NCBI GenBank assembly: GCA_937934775.1 | Contig: CALGYL010000056.1 | Span: 1 to 19,200, forward strand | Direction: 5' to 3' | Source of the DNA: an uncultured Clostridia bacterium | GTDB lineage: Bacteria > Bacillota > Clostridia > Christensenellales > Aristaeellaceae | Length of the DNA: 19,200 nt | Shown here: piece by piece, positions 8,146 through 15,832 of the stretch | Layout: the number at the start of each line of letters is the position of its first letter | Position numbering within the stretch: position 1 is the first letter of the stretch | Made by a program: the position numbers and the translations under genes | The notes under the pieces: model-generated | What the model saw: only the letters and a program-made list of their open reading frames with translations | Told to the model about the DNA's origin: nothing | Databases searched by the model: none

Positions 8146-9078
8146 TCAGCCCTTGACCGAGCCGATCATGATGCCCTTGACGAAGTATTTCTGCACGAAC
8201 GGGTAGATCATCAGAAGCGGCAGGCTGGACACCACGATCACCGCGTATTTCAAAAGGTTGCTCATGCCGCGGCGGGTGGCCATGTCGCGCAGGTCCGCCG
8301 TCACGGTCATGTCCATCTGGTTCAGGATCAGGATGTTGCGAAGCACCACCTGCAGCGGGAACAGCTTCTTGTCCGACAGGTAGAGGAACGCGTCGAAGTA
8401 GCTGTTCCAGATGCCTACCGCGCAGTACAGCCCGATGACCGCCATGATCGGCCCGGACAGCGGAAGGAGGATGTTCACAAGCTGCCGCCAGACCGAGCAG
8501 CCGTCGATGCCCGCGGCTTCGTAGAGTTCCTCCGGGATGGAGGTAGAGAAGTAGGTGCGCATCAGGATCACGTGCCATGCGCTCATCGCGCCTGGCAGGA
8601 TGACGGCCCAGCGGGTGTCGTAGAGCTTCAGGCTCTTGATGAGCAGGTAGTTGGGCACGAGTCCTGCGTTGAACAGCATCGTGAAAAGCACCATGCCGCC
8701 GATGACGCCTCGGCCGTAAAAATCCTTGCGGGACAGGCAGAAGGCGCACAGTGTGGTCAGGACCAGATTGATTACCGTACCCATTGCCATGTAGATGAAG
8801 GAGTTCAGGTAGCCGGTCATGATCGAGTCATACTTGAATACCGCCTGATAGGCGACAACCGTGGGCTGCACCGGCAAAAACCAGACCTTGCCCGCTGTGA
8901 CCGCATCGGTGGAGGACAGCGACGCGCTGACCACGTAGATGAGCGGGTAGGCGACCGCCAGCACCGCGATGACCAGGATCAAGGTCGCGAAGGCGTCAAA
9001 CAGCGTGTCGTTCCAGCGCTGGCGAATCCTGTTTTTTCGGAGTAACCCGTGGCTATTGCTTTTTGTCCATTCCGCCAT
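8146..9078 (-). CDS. YtcP/AraQ-type carbohydrate ABC transporter permease (second CUT1 permease)
   Basis: A 310-residue inner-membrane permease of the MalG-like branch. A hydrophobic segment near residues 28-52 (TLILVIAVLAVAYPLIYVV) is followed by about five more. The cytoplasmic coupling loop EAAGIDGCSVWRQL (about 187-200) is the EAA motif that contacts the ATPase. The C-terminus ends YFVKGIMIGSVKG, as is typical of the YtcP group. AAGGAGG lies 8 nt before the ATG and overlaps the stop codon of the upstream permease gene, 13 bp away, so the two are co-translated. It pairs with the LplB-like permease to form the transport channel. Confidence 0.93.
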   Translation of the reverse strand: MAEWTKSNSHGLLRKNRIRQRWNDTLFDAFATLILVIAVLAVAYPLIYVVSASLSSTDAVTAGKVWFLPVQPTVVAYQAVFKYDSIMTGYLNSFIYMAMGTVINLVLTTLCAFCLSRKDFYGRGVIGGMVLFTMLFNAGLVPNYLLIKSLKLYDTRWAVILPGAMSAWHVILMRTYFSTSIPEELYEAAGIDGCSVWRQLVNILLPLSGPIMAVIGLYCAVGIWNSYFDAFLYLSDKKLFPLQVVLRNILILNQMDMTVTADLRDMATRRGMSNLLKYAVIVVSSLPLLMIYPFVQKYFVKGIMIGSVKG

Positions 9079-9091
9079 GACGACCGCCTCC

Positions 9092-10033
9092 TTACAGCAC
9101 GCTGATGTCGCTGACGCGCCGGGAGAGCGCGTTGACCAACACCAGCATCACCAGGTTGACCACCGAGTTGAACAGGCCAACCGCCGTGGAAAAGCTGAAG
9201 TTGCTGTTCATAATGCCAATCTTGTATACGTAGGTGGAGATGACCTCCGACACGGGGGTGTTGAAGTTGTTCTGCATCAGGTAGATCTTTTCGAAGCCGA
9301 CGGAGAGGATGCTGCCCGCGTTCAGAATGAACAGCGTGATGATTGTGGGCGCGATGTAGGGAAGGTCGATGGAGAGAATCTTGCGCAGTTTGCTGGCGCC
9401 GTCCACCTTCGCCGCCTCGTACAGGTCCAGCGGCACGCCGGAAAGCGCCGCCAGGTATACGATGGCCGAATAGCCCATCGTCTGCCAGACGCCCGTCCAC
9501 ACGTACAGCGACCGGAACGAACCGGTGTCCGCCATGATGTTGGGCGCCTGCGCGCCAAAGAGCGAGTAAATCTGCGCCACGATGCCACTGGAAACGTCGG
9601 TGAACTGCAGGATCATCGAAACCAGAACCACTGTCGAGATGAAGTAGGGCATGTAGGTGACCATCTGTACGCTCTTTTTGAACCACTTGACGTTGCTCTC
9701 GTTCAGGCAGATGGCCAGGAGAATCGGAATCGGGAAGCTGGCCAGCAGGCTGTACAGGCTGATGAGCAGCGTGTTTTTTATGATCATCCAGGAGTTGGCG
9801 GAATTGAAGAAGGTTTCAAAGTGCGTCATTCCCGCCCAGGGGCTGGCCCAGATGCCCAGGCGCACCTTGTAATTCTTGAAGGCGATCTGCGCGCCCAGCA
9901 TGGGGTAGTACCGGAACACCAACATGAAGGCCAGCGGCAGGAGAATCAATAGGTAATACGGCATGCTCTTGATGAGCTTCTTTCTCACCGTTTTCCACCT
10001 GTTCTGCCGCGCCAGGCCGTTTACACCGGTCAT
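9092..10033 (-). CDS. LplB/YteP-type carbohydrate ABC transporter permease (first CUT1 permease)
   Basis: A permease of about 313 residues of the MalF-like branch and first gene of the fucosidase operon. I place the start at the ATG at 10033 rather than 10039 because AGGGGG directly abuts the earlier ATG but lies 6 nt before the later one. Membrane segments include YYLLILLPLAFMLVF near the N-terminus and several more. The EAA loop EAAKVDGASKLRKI sits near residues 206-219. Family hallmarks are FRYYPMLGAQIAFKNY and VTYMPYFISTVV. No ATPase gene lies in the operon, which is usual for this transporter class because a shared MsmK/UgpC-type ATPase serves several systems. Confidence 0.93.
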   Translation of the reverse strand: MTGVNGLARQNRWKTVRKKLIKSMPYYLLILLPLAFMLVFRYYPMLGAQIAFKNYKVRLGIWASPWAGMTHFETFFNSANSWMIIKNTLLISLYSLLASFPIPILLAICLNESNVKWFKKSVQMVTYMPYFISTVVLVSMILQFTDVSSGIVAQIYSLFGAQAPNIMADTGSFRSLYVWTGVWQTMGYSAIVYLAALSGVPLDLYEAAKVDGASKLRKILSIDLPYIAPTIITLFILNAGSILSVGFEKIYLMQNNFNTPVSEVISTYVYKIGIMNSNFSFSTAVGLFNSVVNLVMLVLVNALSRRVSDISVL

Positions 10034-10073
10034 ACGCATCCCCCTGCCGACGATTTTTTAACACCGTATGATT

Positions 10074-10102
10074 ATTTTATAGTCATTTAACAATAAATGC
10101 AA
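10074..10102 (-). promoter_or_regulatory. Candidate sigma-A promoter for the transporter-fucosidase operon
   Basis: On the minus strand, TTGCAT (10102-10097) is separated by 17 nt from TAAAAT (10079-10074). The first three bases of the -35 match consensus and the -10 is AT-rich. The surrounding AT-rich block contrasts with the GC-rich genes. The -35 is weak, so regulation or activation is likely. Confidence 0.45.
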
Positions 10103-10191
10103 TAGCACGGATCAAAATTAACGGAAAAATTAACAGTAAAGCGAAGAAGCGTGCAATAGCGCAGCAATTAAATAACATGATGAAATTATTA
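10099..10191. promoter_or_regulatory. Repeat-rich divergent control region, candidate ROK operators
   Basis: The AT-rich spacer between the transporter operon and the ROK gene carries several short repeats. AAAATTAAC occurs at 10114-10122 and 10126-10134 (12-bp period). GCAATAGC occurs at 10099-10106 and 10153-10160. An imperfect inverted arrangement, GCAATTAAATAA (10163-10174) with AATTATTATGC nearby, runs up to the ROK -35. AT-rich sites of this kind resemble operators of ROK repressors such as NagC or Mlc. Which repeat, if any, is bound cannot be decided here. Confidence 0.35.
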
Positions 10192-10194
10192 TGC

Positions 10195-10223
10195 TTGTCT
10201 TTTGCGCGGGGCTGTGGTATACT
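10195..10223 (+). promoter_or_regulatory. Sigma-A promoter of the ROK regulator operon
   Basis: TTGTCT (10195-10200), a 17-nt spacer and TATACT (10218-10223) form a good promoter, with a start site expected near 10230. This places the ROK start codon at 10253, because an ATG at 10202 would lie upstream of the -10 box. Confidence 0.75.
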
Positions 10224-10252
10224 GGCGCCATGTAAATGCTGGGGGCGGGCGT

Positions 10253-11380
10253 ATGACGGCGGGAAAGACCTACGATCAAGCGTACATCAAGCGCCACAAC
10301 ATTCAGCGCGTTTTGAACGTGCTGGACGAGAGCCATTCCCTTTCCAGAACAGATCTTGCGCAGATCACGGAGATGAGCGCCACCAGCATCACCCGCATCG
10401 TCTCGGCGCTTCTCACGCTGGGGCTGGTGAAGGAGGTCGCGATCGCGTCCTCCGCCGGTCGGGGCCGCAAGGCGATCATGCTGGAGAAATGCCCGGACGG
10501 CATTTATGCCGCCGGGTTCCATCTGGACACCGAGGTTTTGCAGTTCTGCCTGATCGATTTTGAAAGCCGTGTACACTACACCTCCGCGCAGCCGGTGCCG
10601 GAAAGCGCCCGGACGCCCGAGGCGCTGGCCCGGTGCGCCCGGGAGATGTACCGCGGCGCGCCCGCGAACCTGGCCTGCGACTGGCGCAGAGTGCGCATGC
10701 TGGGCGTCAGCGTGTCGGGCATGGTGGACTACCACCACGGCGTCGTTAAGCTTTCCGACCAGATGGGCTGGCGCGATGCCGACCTGGGCGGCGCGTTTTC
10801 CTCGGTGTTCGGGCTGCCCGTGCGGGTGGAGAACGACGTCAAATCCTGCCTGACCGGCGAGAAGATGCGCTTTGGCATCCCGCCGGAGCAGGACAGCGCC
10901 TATTTGTACGTCGGTCGCGCCGGCATCGGCGCCGCCAGCATCGCCAACGAGCGGCTGATCCGGGGCAAGGACAACGCCTCCGGCGAAATTGAGGCGATCT
11001 CGCTGGGCGGCGGCGACACGCTGGACCGGCACCTGATGAACCGCTATCTGATGGAGCGCGCGATACTGTCCGAGCCCGGCGTTTCGGGCGTTTCCGACAT
11101 CATCGCCGCCTACCGCCAAAAGACCGGCTGGGCCAGGATGCTGGTCAGCGATTTTCAGCGCCACATGCGGCTTTTGCTCAACATGATCGATAGCCTGCTC
11201 AATCCCTGCCAGATCATCCTGGGCGGCGAGACGATCCACGACTACGGACCGCTGCTGGAAGGCATTCTTAGCGACCGTGTGTTCCCCGGCCATGATTTCT
11301 ACGAGACCTGCGCCTACGGCGTGGCGATCATCGCTATGCAGGAAGCGGTGCAGGGGATGCTCACCGTCGAGCAGGGCTGA
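10253..11380 (+). CDS. ROK-family transcriptional regulator
   Basis: A 375-residue sugar-responsive regulator. The ATG at 10253 follows GGGGGCGGG and lies downstream of the mapped promoter. The N-terminus (about 12-72) is a winged helix-turn-helix, with SRTDLAQITEMSATSITRIV as the DNA-reading part. From about residue 80 the protein has the ROK sugar-kinase fold: VENDVKSC (182-189) and VGRAGIGAAS (220-229). The zinc-binding CXCGXXGC signature is missing. The usual GEIGH segment reads GEIEA, so the His ligand is also lost. This suggests a non-kinase regulator with altered ligand sensing. It is divergent from the transporter-fucosidase operon across a 219-bp control region, so it is probably its repressor. 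The downstream small gene begins only a few bases after the stop. Confidence 0.9.
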   Translation: MTAGKTYDQAYIKRHNIQRVLNVLDESHSLSRTDLAQITEMSATSITRIVSALLTLGLVKEVAIASSAGRGRKAIMLEKCPDGIYAAGFHLDTEVLQFCLIDFESRVHYTSAQPVPESARTPEALARCAREMYRGAPANLACDWRRVRMLGVSVSGMVDYHHGVVKLSDQMGWRDADLGGAFSSVFGLPVRVENDVKSCLTGEKMRFGIPPEQDSAYLYVGRAGIGAASIANERLIRGKDNASGEIEAISLGGGDTLDRHLMNRYLMERAILSEPGVSGVSDIIAAYRQKTGWARMLVSDFQRHMRLLLNMIDSLLNPCQIILGGETIHDYGPLLEGILSDRVFPGHDFYETCAYGVAIIAMQEAVQGMLTVEQG

Positions 11381-11410
11381 AGCGTGTTCGGGCGAAGGAA
11401 GAAAACGGCC

Positions 11411-11689
11411 ATGCTGGCGCTGTACAGTGCGGCGGATGAGCCGCTCTACCGGGGCCCCCTGGCCGCTTGGCCGTTGCCGGAGCGGGAGGTCATGCGCTTG
11501 AGCATTCAGTACTTTAACGATCCAGAACCCTGCCACATTCATCGCGCGGCGGTCAGCCAGCGGGCGTTTCTGGAATTGATGCGCGCCCGCCTGGGCGCGG
11601 AGCGGGAGAGTACGGCCATTCTGGACGCGGAACAACGCGCCTGGTTTCCGGACGCGGCGCGCTTTTCGCTGTGGGAGGAAGAGGGATGA
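11411..11689 (+). CDS. Small protein of unknown function between the ROK and redox genes
   Basis: A protein of about 92 residues that I do not recognise. The ATG at 11411 has GAAGGAAG about 10 nt upstream. A GTG at 11384, three bases after the ROK stop, is an alternative that adds the basic stretch MFGRRKKTA. The sequence is soluble-looking, with no signal peptide or membrane segment. Its motif-like centre is YFNDPEPCHIHRAAV, containing one Cys and two His that could bind a metal or react with thiols. Its stop overlaps the next gene's start (ATGA), which implies co-translation with the redox protein and supports it being real. Confidence 0.6.
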   Translation: MLALYSAADEPLYRGPLAAWPLPEREVMRLSIQYFNDPEPCHIHRAAVSQRAFLELMRARLGAERESTAILDAEQRAWFPDAARFSLWEEEG

Positions 11690-13125
11690 AGCGGCTGATC
11701 CTCGTGGCCGTCGCGCTCCTTCTCACCGCGCTGCCGACCCACGCGGCGCAGCATACTGTGGACTACTACTTCCGCAGCTACTGCGAGAGCTGCGACCCGG
11801 CGGAGGATTTTACCGCTCAGTTCAAGGCGCTGACCGGGATCGACATGAGCGGCTGCGACTTTCACGCCTACAACGTGGTGTCCGCTTCCGGGCGGCGTGT
11901 GTTCGAGACCGCGATGGCGAAATACGGCCTTTCGGACGAAGTGCTGCCGATGGCCGTGGTGGATGGCGTGGTCTACAGGGGCGCAGGCGAGCTGAATGAA
12001 AAGCTGCCGCCGGACGCGCTCCGGTGGGGCGACGGCACGATGAGCCAGGTGGTGTACCTGTTTACCCCCGCCTGTGAGAGTTGCGCCCGGGCGGAAGCCG
12101 CGGTCGAGGCGCTGCCCGAAAGCGTGGCGGTGAAGCGAGGGAACCTTTCGTTTTCCTCGCCTGTCCGGGTGAAGCGCTTTGATGTGACGAAGGAGACCGA
12201 CATCGCGGACGCGCTGTTTGACGCCTATCAGATCCCGGACGACGACCGGGTGACGCCCGCGGTGTTCCTGCCGGGCAAGGCGCTGGTGGGCATTGCGCAG
12301 ATCGAGGAATTCCTGGGTTCCTATGTCTCGCTGGGCTGGGCCGTGGGCGAGATCAGCGCGGTGCCTTCGGAAGACAAGGTAATCGATGCGGCGGGCGAAA
12401 CCGGCGCTGTTCCTTCGGGGAACAAACCGTCCGGAACGGCGGGGCTCCTCGGGACGCTCGCGGCGGGACTGGTGGCCGGGTTCAACGGCTGCGCGCTGTC
12501 GATGCTTCTGATGTTTGTTTCGATGGTTCTGAGCCTCCGGAAGAACGCTTGGCCCGCGGTGGCCGCGTTCCTCCTGGCCAAGCTGGCCTGCTGCTTTTTG
12601 ATCGGTTCCGTCCTTCTGGAAATCCTGCAGGCGCTGAACCCCACGTGGCTGGCGCCCGCCGTCCGGGTCTTTTTGACGGTTATAATGGTGCTTCTGGCCG
12701 CGCTCACCTTCCGGGACGCATACTTCGCCCGCAGGGGCGAACTGGGCAGCATGAAAAACCAGCTTCCGGCGGGACTTCGCGGAAAGCTCCACGGCGCGAT
12801 GCGCGCGCTGGCCGGAAAGAAGCTTCTGATTCCCGCTTCCATCGCGCTGGGCTTTGTGATTGCCGCGGGGGAATTCCTGTGCGCGGGGCAACTGTACCTG
12901 GCGCGCCTGGTGGGCGGCGCCGGATGGACGGACGGGGAGCGGTTCCTAAACCTCGCGGTCTACTGCCTGGGCTTTCTCGCGCCGTCCGCGGTCATCGCGG
13001 CCGCGATCCTTCTGGGCCGCTCGGCCGGGGCGGTGTCCCTGGCGCTGGCCCGCCATATTGCCCTTATAAAGTTCCTGACCGCCGCCGCGATGCTGGTACT
13101 GGTCGCGCTGGCGTGGGTGATTTAA
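11686..13125 (+). CDS. Membrane thiol-disulfide protein: two CESC thioredoxin-like domains fused to a CcdA/DsbD-like membrane domain
   Basis: A 479-residue protein likely to pass reducing equivalents across the membrane to extracytoplasmic thiols. The ATG at 11686 overlaps the previous stop codon and follows GGAGGAAGAGGG. A signal peptide (about 1-20, ending THA) is followed by a first thioredoxin-like domain with YCESC (33-36) and a putative cis-Pro at LPMAVVDG. A second has ACESC (130-133) and a putative cis-Pro at VTPAVFLPG. From about 250 there are roughly six membrane segments. Single cysteines in GFNGCALSML (C269) and GEFLCAGQLY (C399) sit where CcdA/DsbD proteins carry their redox pair, although the usual Pro before the first Cys is Gly. 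Having two identical CESC motifs in one chain is unusual. It lies in the ROK-cutC operon, with CutC 22 bp downstream, so a metal or redox partnership is possible but unproven. Confidence 0.85.
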   Translation: MKRLILVAVALLLTALPTHAAQHTVDYYFRSYCESCDPAEDFTAQFKALTGIDMSGCDFHAYNVVSASGRRVFETAMAKYGLSDEVLPMAVVDGVVYRGAGELNEKLPPDALRWGDGTMSQVVYLFTPACESCARAEAAVEALPESVAVKRGNLSFSSPVRVKRFDVTKETDIADALFDAYQIPDDDRVTPAVFLPGKALVGIAQIEEFLGSYVSLGWAVGEISAVPSEDKVIDAAGETGAVPSGNKPSGTAGLLGTLAAGLVAGFNGCALSMLLMFVSMVLSLRKNAWPAVAAFLLAKLACCFLIGSVLLEILQALNPTWLAPAVRVFLTVIMVLLAALTFRDAYFARRGELGSMKNQLPAGLRGKLHGAMRALAGKKLLIPASIALGFVIAAGEFLCAGQLYLARLVGGAGWTDGERFLNLAVYCLGFLAPSAVIAAAILLGRSAGAVSLALARHIALIKFLTAAAMLVLVALAWVI

Positions 13126-13147
13126 CCAAGATTCTGGAGGGGAAACG

Positions 13148-13894
13148 ATGAACAACATCCTGCTTGAGGTGTGCTGCGGCAGCGCCGATGACGTCATTCA
13201 GGCATATCAGGGTGGCGCGAACCGCGTGGAGCTCAATTCCTGCCTGTTTCATGGCGGTTTGACGCCTTCCGTCGGCGCCCTTGTCGTGGCCAAAAAATCC
13301 GTTCCGATCCCGGTCATGACCATGATCAGGCCCCGGCAGGGCGGTTTCTGCTACACCGACGCGGAGTTTCAGACGGCGATACACGACGCGGAGGCGCTAT
13401 TGAAGTATGGTTCCGACGGGCTGGTGTTCGGCTTTCTGAAGGCCGACGGAACGCTGGATGAGGAGCGCTGCCGGGCGCTGGTTGCGCTGGCGGGGGACAA
13501 GGAAACGGTATTCCACCGGGCCATTGATGTGGTCGCCGACTGGCGCGGGACGCTGGAACGGCTGATCCGCCTGGGCGTGAAGCGGGTGCTCACCAGCGGA
13601 CAGGCCCCGGACGTGTTCTACGGCACCGATGTTGTCCGCCAGATGATTGAGTTCGTACAGGGCGCGATCCAGATTCTGCCGGGCGCGGGCGTGAACGTCA
13701 AAAATGTCGACCGGATCATTCAGGAAACCGGCTGTACCCAGATCCACGTGGCCCGATTTGCAAAGCGCGTCGACGCCTCCACCGACAACAATCAGGACAT
13801 CTTCTTCGGCGGCGCGCTGTACCCGCCGGAAAACAGCTATGACGTGACCGACAGCGCCTACATCGGGCAACTGAAACTGCGCTGCGGCGCATAG
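13148..13894 (+). CDS. cutC: CutC family protein (copper homeostasis protein CutC)
   Basis: A 248-residue TIM-barrel protein of the CutC family, cytoplasmic by sequence. Family signatures seen are LEVCCGS (6-12), GANRVELNS (23-31), MIRPRQGGF (59-67), VFGFLKADGTLD (93-104), FHRAID (122-127), LTSGQ (148-152) and PGAGVN (188-193). The length is typical. GGAGGGG lies before the ATG, 22 bp after the redox protein gene. CutC was named for copper tolerance, but its biochemical activity remains uncertain, and it often sits among sugar-use genes, as here with a ROK regulator. The family is certain; the copper role should be treated as a label. Confidence 0.95.
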   Translation: MNNILLEVCCGSADDVIQAYQGGANRVELNSCLFHGGLTPSVGALVVAKKSVPIPVMTMIRPRQGGFCYTDAEFQTAIHDAEALLKYGSDGLVFGFLKADGTLDEERCRALVALAGDKETVFHRAIDVVADWRGTLERLIRLGVKRVLTSGQAPDVFYGTDVVRQMIEFVQGAIQILPGAGVNVKNVDRIIQETGCTQIHVARFAKRVDASTDNNQDIFFGGALYPPENSYDVTDSAYIGQLKLRCGA

Positions 13895-13937
13895 CGCCTC
13901 CCTCCGCGATAAACCTGTAAGGGTTATATTGCTAAAA

Positions 13938-14047
13938 GGGGCTGTCGCGCGAATGAAAAACCGAACAAGAAACCGACCTTCTGTGCGTACACAGAGGTCG
14001 GTTTCTTGTAAAAACTGCTTTGAAAAAATGGTTAGCGCGACAGCCCC
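13938..14047. repeat. 110-bp MITE-like nested inverted repeat between convergent genes
   Basis: The ends are a perfect 13-bp inverted repeat, GGGGCTGTCGCGC (13938-13950) and GCGCGACAGCCCC (14035-14047). Inside is a second long hairpin: CAAGAAACCGACC (13966-13978) pairs with GGTCGGTTTCTTG (13996-14008), and CTGTG with CACAG, around the loop CGTA. Termini beginning GGGGCTGTCGC resemble those of IS1182-like elements common in Firmicutes, so this may be a non-autonomous derivative. No target-site duplication is visible. It lies between the cutC and chemoreceptor genes and could serve both as a terminator: on the minus strand the outer stem is followed by TTTTA. The other bases of the 233-bp gap show nothing. 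Confidence 0.7.
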
Positions 14048-14127
14048 GTTTGGTGTTCTTTGTGCACCGGAGGTTTGCGGCCCGCGCCTTGCCGTTTGGG
14101 CGCGGCCGTGTTTGAGAGCCTGCCGAA

Positions 14128-15735
14128 CTACAGATCAACGGCGGCGTTGTCGGTATACCCGTTGTGAAGCTTGAAGTACGCCATCTGCTCTTTGAGCATC
14201 TCCGCCTGGTTCAGCAGCTTTTCGCTGGCGGCCGAACTTTCGATGGCCGAGGAGGAGTTGGACTGGACGACCTGCGTGATCTGATCGAGGCCGACGCGCA
14301 ACTGATCGATGCCGGCGGCCTGTTCGCTGGAGGATTCGGAGATGGAGTTCATCAAAGCGGCTGCCTCCTGCACCAGGCGCATGATCTCCTGCAGGGCCGT
14401 TGCCGTGTCCTGCGCCACGGAGGAACCGGCGGCGGTCTTTTTGATGGAGGTTTCGATCATGACGGTGGTTTCCTTGGCGGCGTTGGCCGAACGGGCGGCG
14501 AGGTTCCGAACCTCCTCGGCCACCACCGCGAAGCCTTTGCCGTGCTGACCGGCGCGGGCTGCCTCCACGGCTGCGTTGAGCGCCAGAATGTTGGTCTGGA
14601 AGGCGATGTCGTCGATCACCTTGATGATTTTTGAGATGTTGCCGGAGGCCTGATCGATCTCCGACATGGCGGTGAGCATCGCGTTCATGCGCGTGTTGCC
14701 CAGGTCGGCCTTTTGCTTGGTGGTTTCGGACAGGCTGTTGGCCTGGGAGGCGTACCGGGCGTTCTGGCTCGTCTTGGAGGCGATATCCTCCAGCGAAGCG
14801 TTGAATTCCTCAATGGCGCTTGCCTGCTGCGTCGAGCCCTGGGACAGTGTTACGCTCATGGAGGACACCTGGTTCGCCGCCGAGGCGACGTTGTTGGAGG
14901 CGTCGCTGATGTCGCCCATCGTGGCCGCCAGTTTATCGGCGAAAGTATTGAGCGATTCGGACATTACGCCGATCTCATCCTTGGACCGTACCTTCAGGCG
15001 GGAGCGAAGGTCGCCCTCGGACATCTGGCGGATCAGCTGCACGGCCTTGTTCAGCGGCCCTGTGATGCTGCCGATGATCAGGATGGTCAAGAGAATCGTG
15101 GCCAGGATCGCGGCGATGTCGATGGCGATGGCGAAGAGGATGGCCTGGGTGACTTCCTGCTTCAGTTGGGCCGTTTCCAGCGCGATGGCGCTGTCGATGG
15201 TCTGTTCCGCCTCGTCCAGGTAGGTGCGGAGCCCTTCGAATTCGCCGTACAGGTCAGTATCCAGGAAGCTTGCCTTGCCCCAGCCGCTGTCCAGCGCTGC
15301 CTTGGACCGCGTGGCCCAATCCGTGTAGCCGGTTGTGAAGGCGGCAAGGCTGTCAAAGATGGTCCTGCCGGAGTCCGGGAACTTGACTGCCCCCCAGACA
15401 TCTTTGTCATTTTCGAGCGCCTGCATCGCCTGGGTCGCCCGGTCGATGGCCTGTTGGCCGTTTTCGTCAAAGGATGCGAGCAGCGCCTCCCGGGTGTCCG
15501 GCGCGACGCCGTAATGCCCCAGCTCCTGATAGGATGAAAGCGCCTGGTAGAGGTCGCGGTCGGCGTTGGTGAGCAGCGAAACACCATTGAATCCTTCAGT
15601 GTACAGGATTTTCTCCATACTGTCCGTTACGCCCTGAATGTTTACAATGGCAAGCGCGGTTACCAGAATGGCGCCCAGAATTGGGATGAATGCCAGCCAC
15701 AGCAGCTTGGATTTGATCTTGAGGTTCTTGAGCAC
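14128..15735 (-). CDS. Methyl-accepting chemotaxis protein
   Basis: A 535-residue transmembrane chemoreceptor that signals to CheA/CheW and so steers flagellar rotation. The start is GTG at 15735, with GGAGGG 8 nt upstream. A membrane segment at about 11-33 is followed by an extracytoplasmic helical sensor (about 34-197) of four-helix-bundle size, a second membrane segment (about 198-222), a HAMP domain (about 222-275) and the long cytoplasmic signalling coiled coil. The hairpin tip around 374-416 carries the conserved NILALNAAVEAARAG and FAVVAEEVRNLA. No C-terminal NWETF-type CheR-binding pentapeptide is present. The ligand cannot be told from sequence. It is monocistronic as far as seen, has its own sigma-28 promoter, and ends near the nested inverted repeat. 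Confidence 0.96.
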   Translation of the reverse strand: MLKNLKIKSKLLWLAFIPILGAILVTALAIVNIQGVTDSMEKILYTEGFNGVSLLTNADRDLYQALSSYQELGHYGVAPDTREALLASFDENGQQAIDRATQAMQALENDKDVWGAVKFPDSGRTIFDSLAAFTTGYTDWATRSKAALDSGWGKASFLDTDLYGEFEGLRTYLDEAEQTIDSAIALETAQLKQEVTQAILFAIAIDIAAILATILLTILIIGSITGPLNKAVQLIRQMSEGDLRSRLKVRSKDEIGVMSESLNTFADKLAATMGDISDASNNVASAANQVSSMSVTLSQGSTQQASAIEEFNASLEDIASKTSQNARYASQANSLSETTKQKADLGNTRMNAMLTAMSEIDQASGNISKIIKVIDDIAFQTNILALNAAVEAARAGQHGKGFAVVAEEVRNLAARSANAAKETTVMIETSIKKTAAGSSVAQDTATALQEIMRLVQEAAALMNSISESSSEQAAGIDQLRVGLDQITQVVQSNSSSAIESSAASEKLLNQAEMLKEQMAYFKLHNGYTDNAAVDL

Positions 15736-15832
15736 GATGGAATCCCTCCATTGTCATGAATCTCGGTCCGACGCCAAAGCAGCCACGCATCGCGGCAGCC
15801 GGAGCATCTGAATATTAAAGTTTCTATAACAT

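Noticed and set aside
10130..11635. 501-residue open frame on the minus strand
   Set aside because: Antisense to the ROK gene and covers its promoter; composition is that of a shadow frame.
11539..12891. 450-residue open frame on the minus strand
   Set aside because: Antisense to the small protein and redox genes; no family signature, Arg/His-rich.
15736..15830. Possible cyclic-di-GMP riboswitch in the chemoreceptor leader
   Set aside because: The leader is about 90 nt and shows none of the conserved GEMM core sequence.
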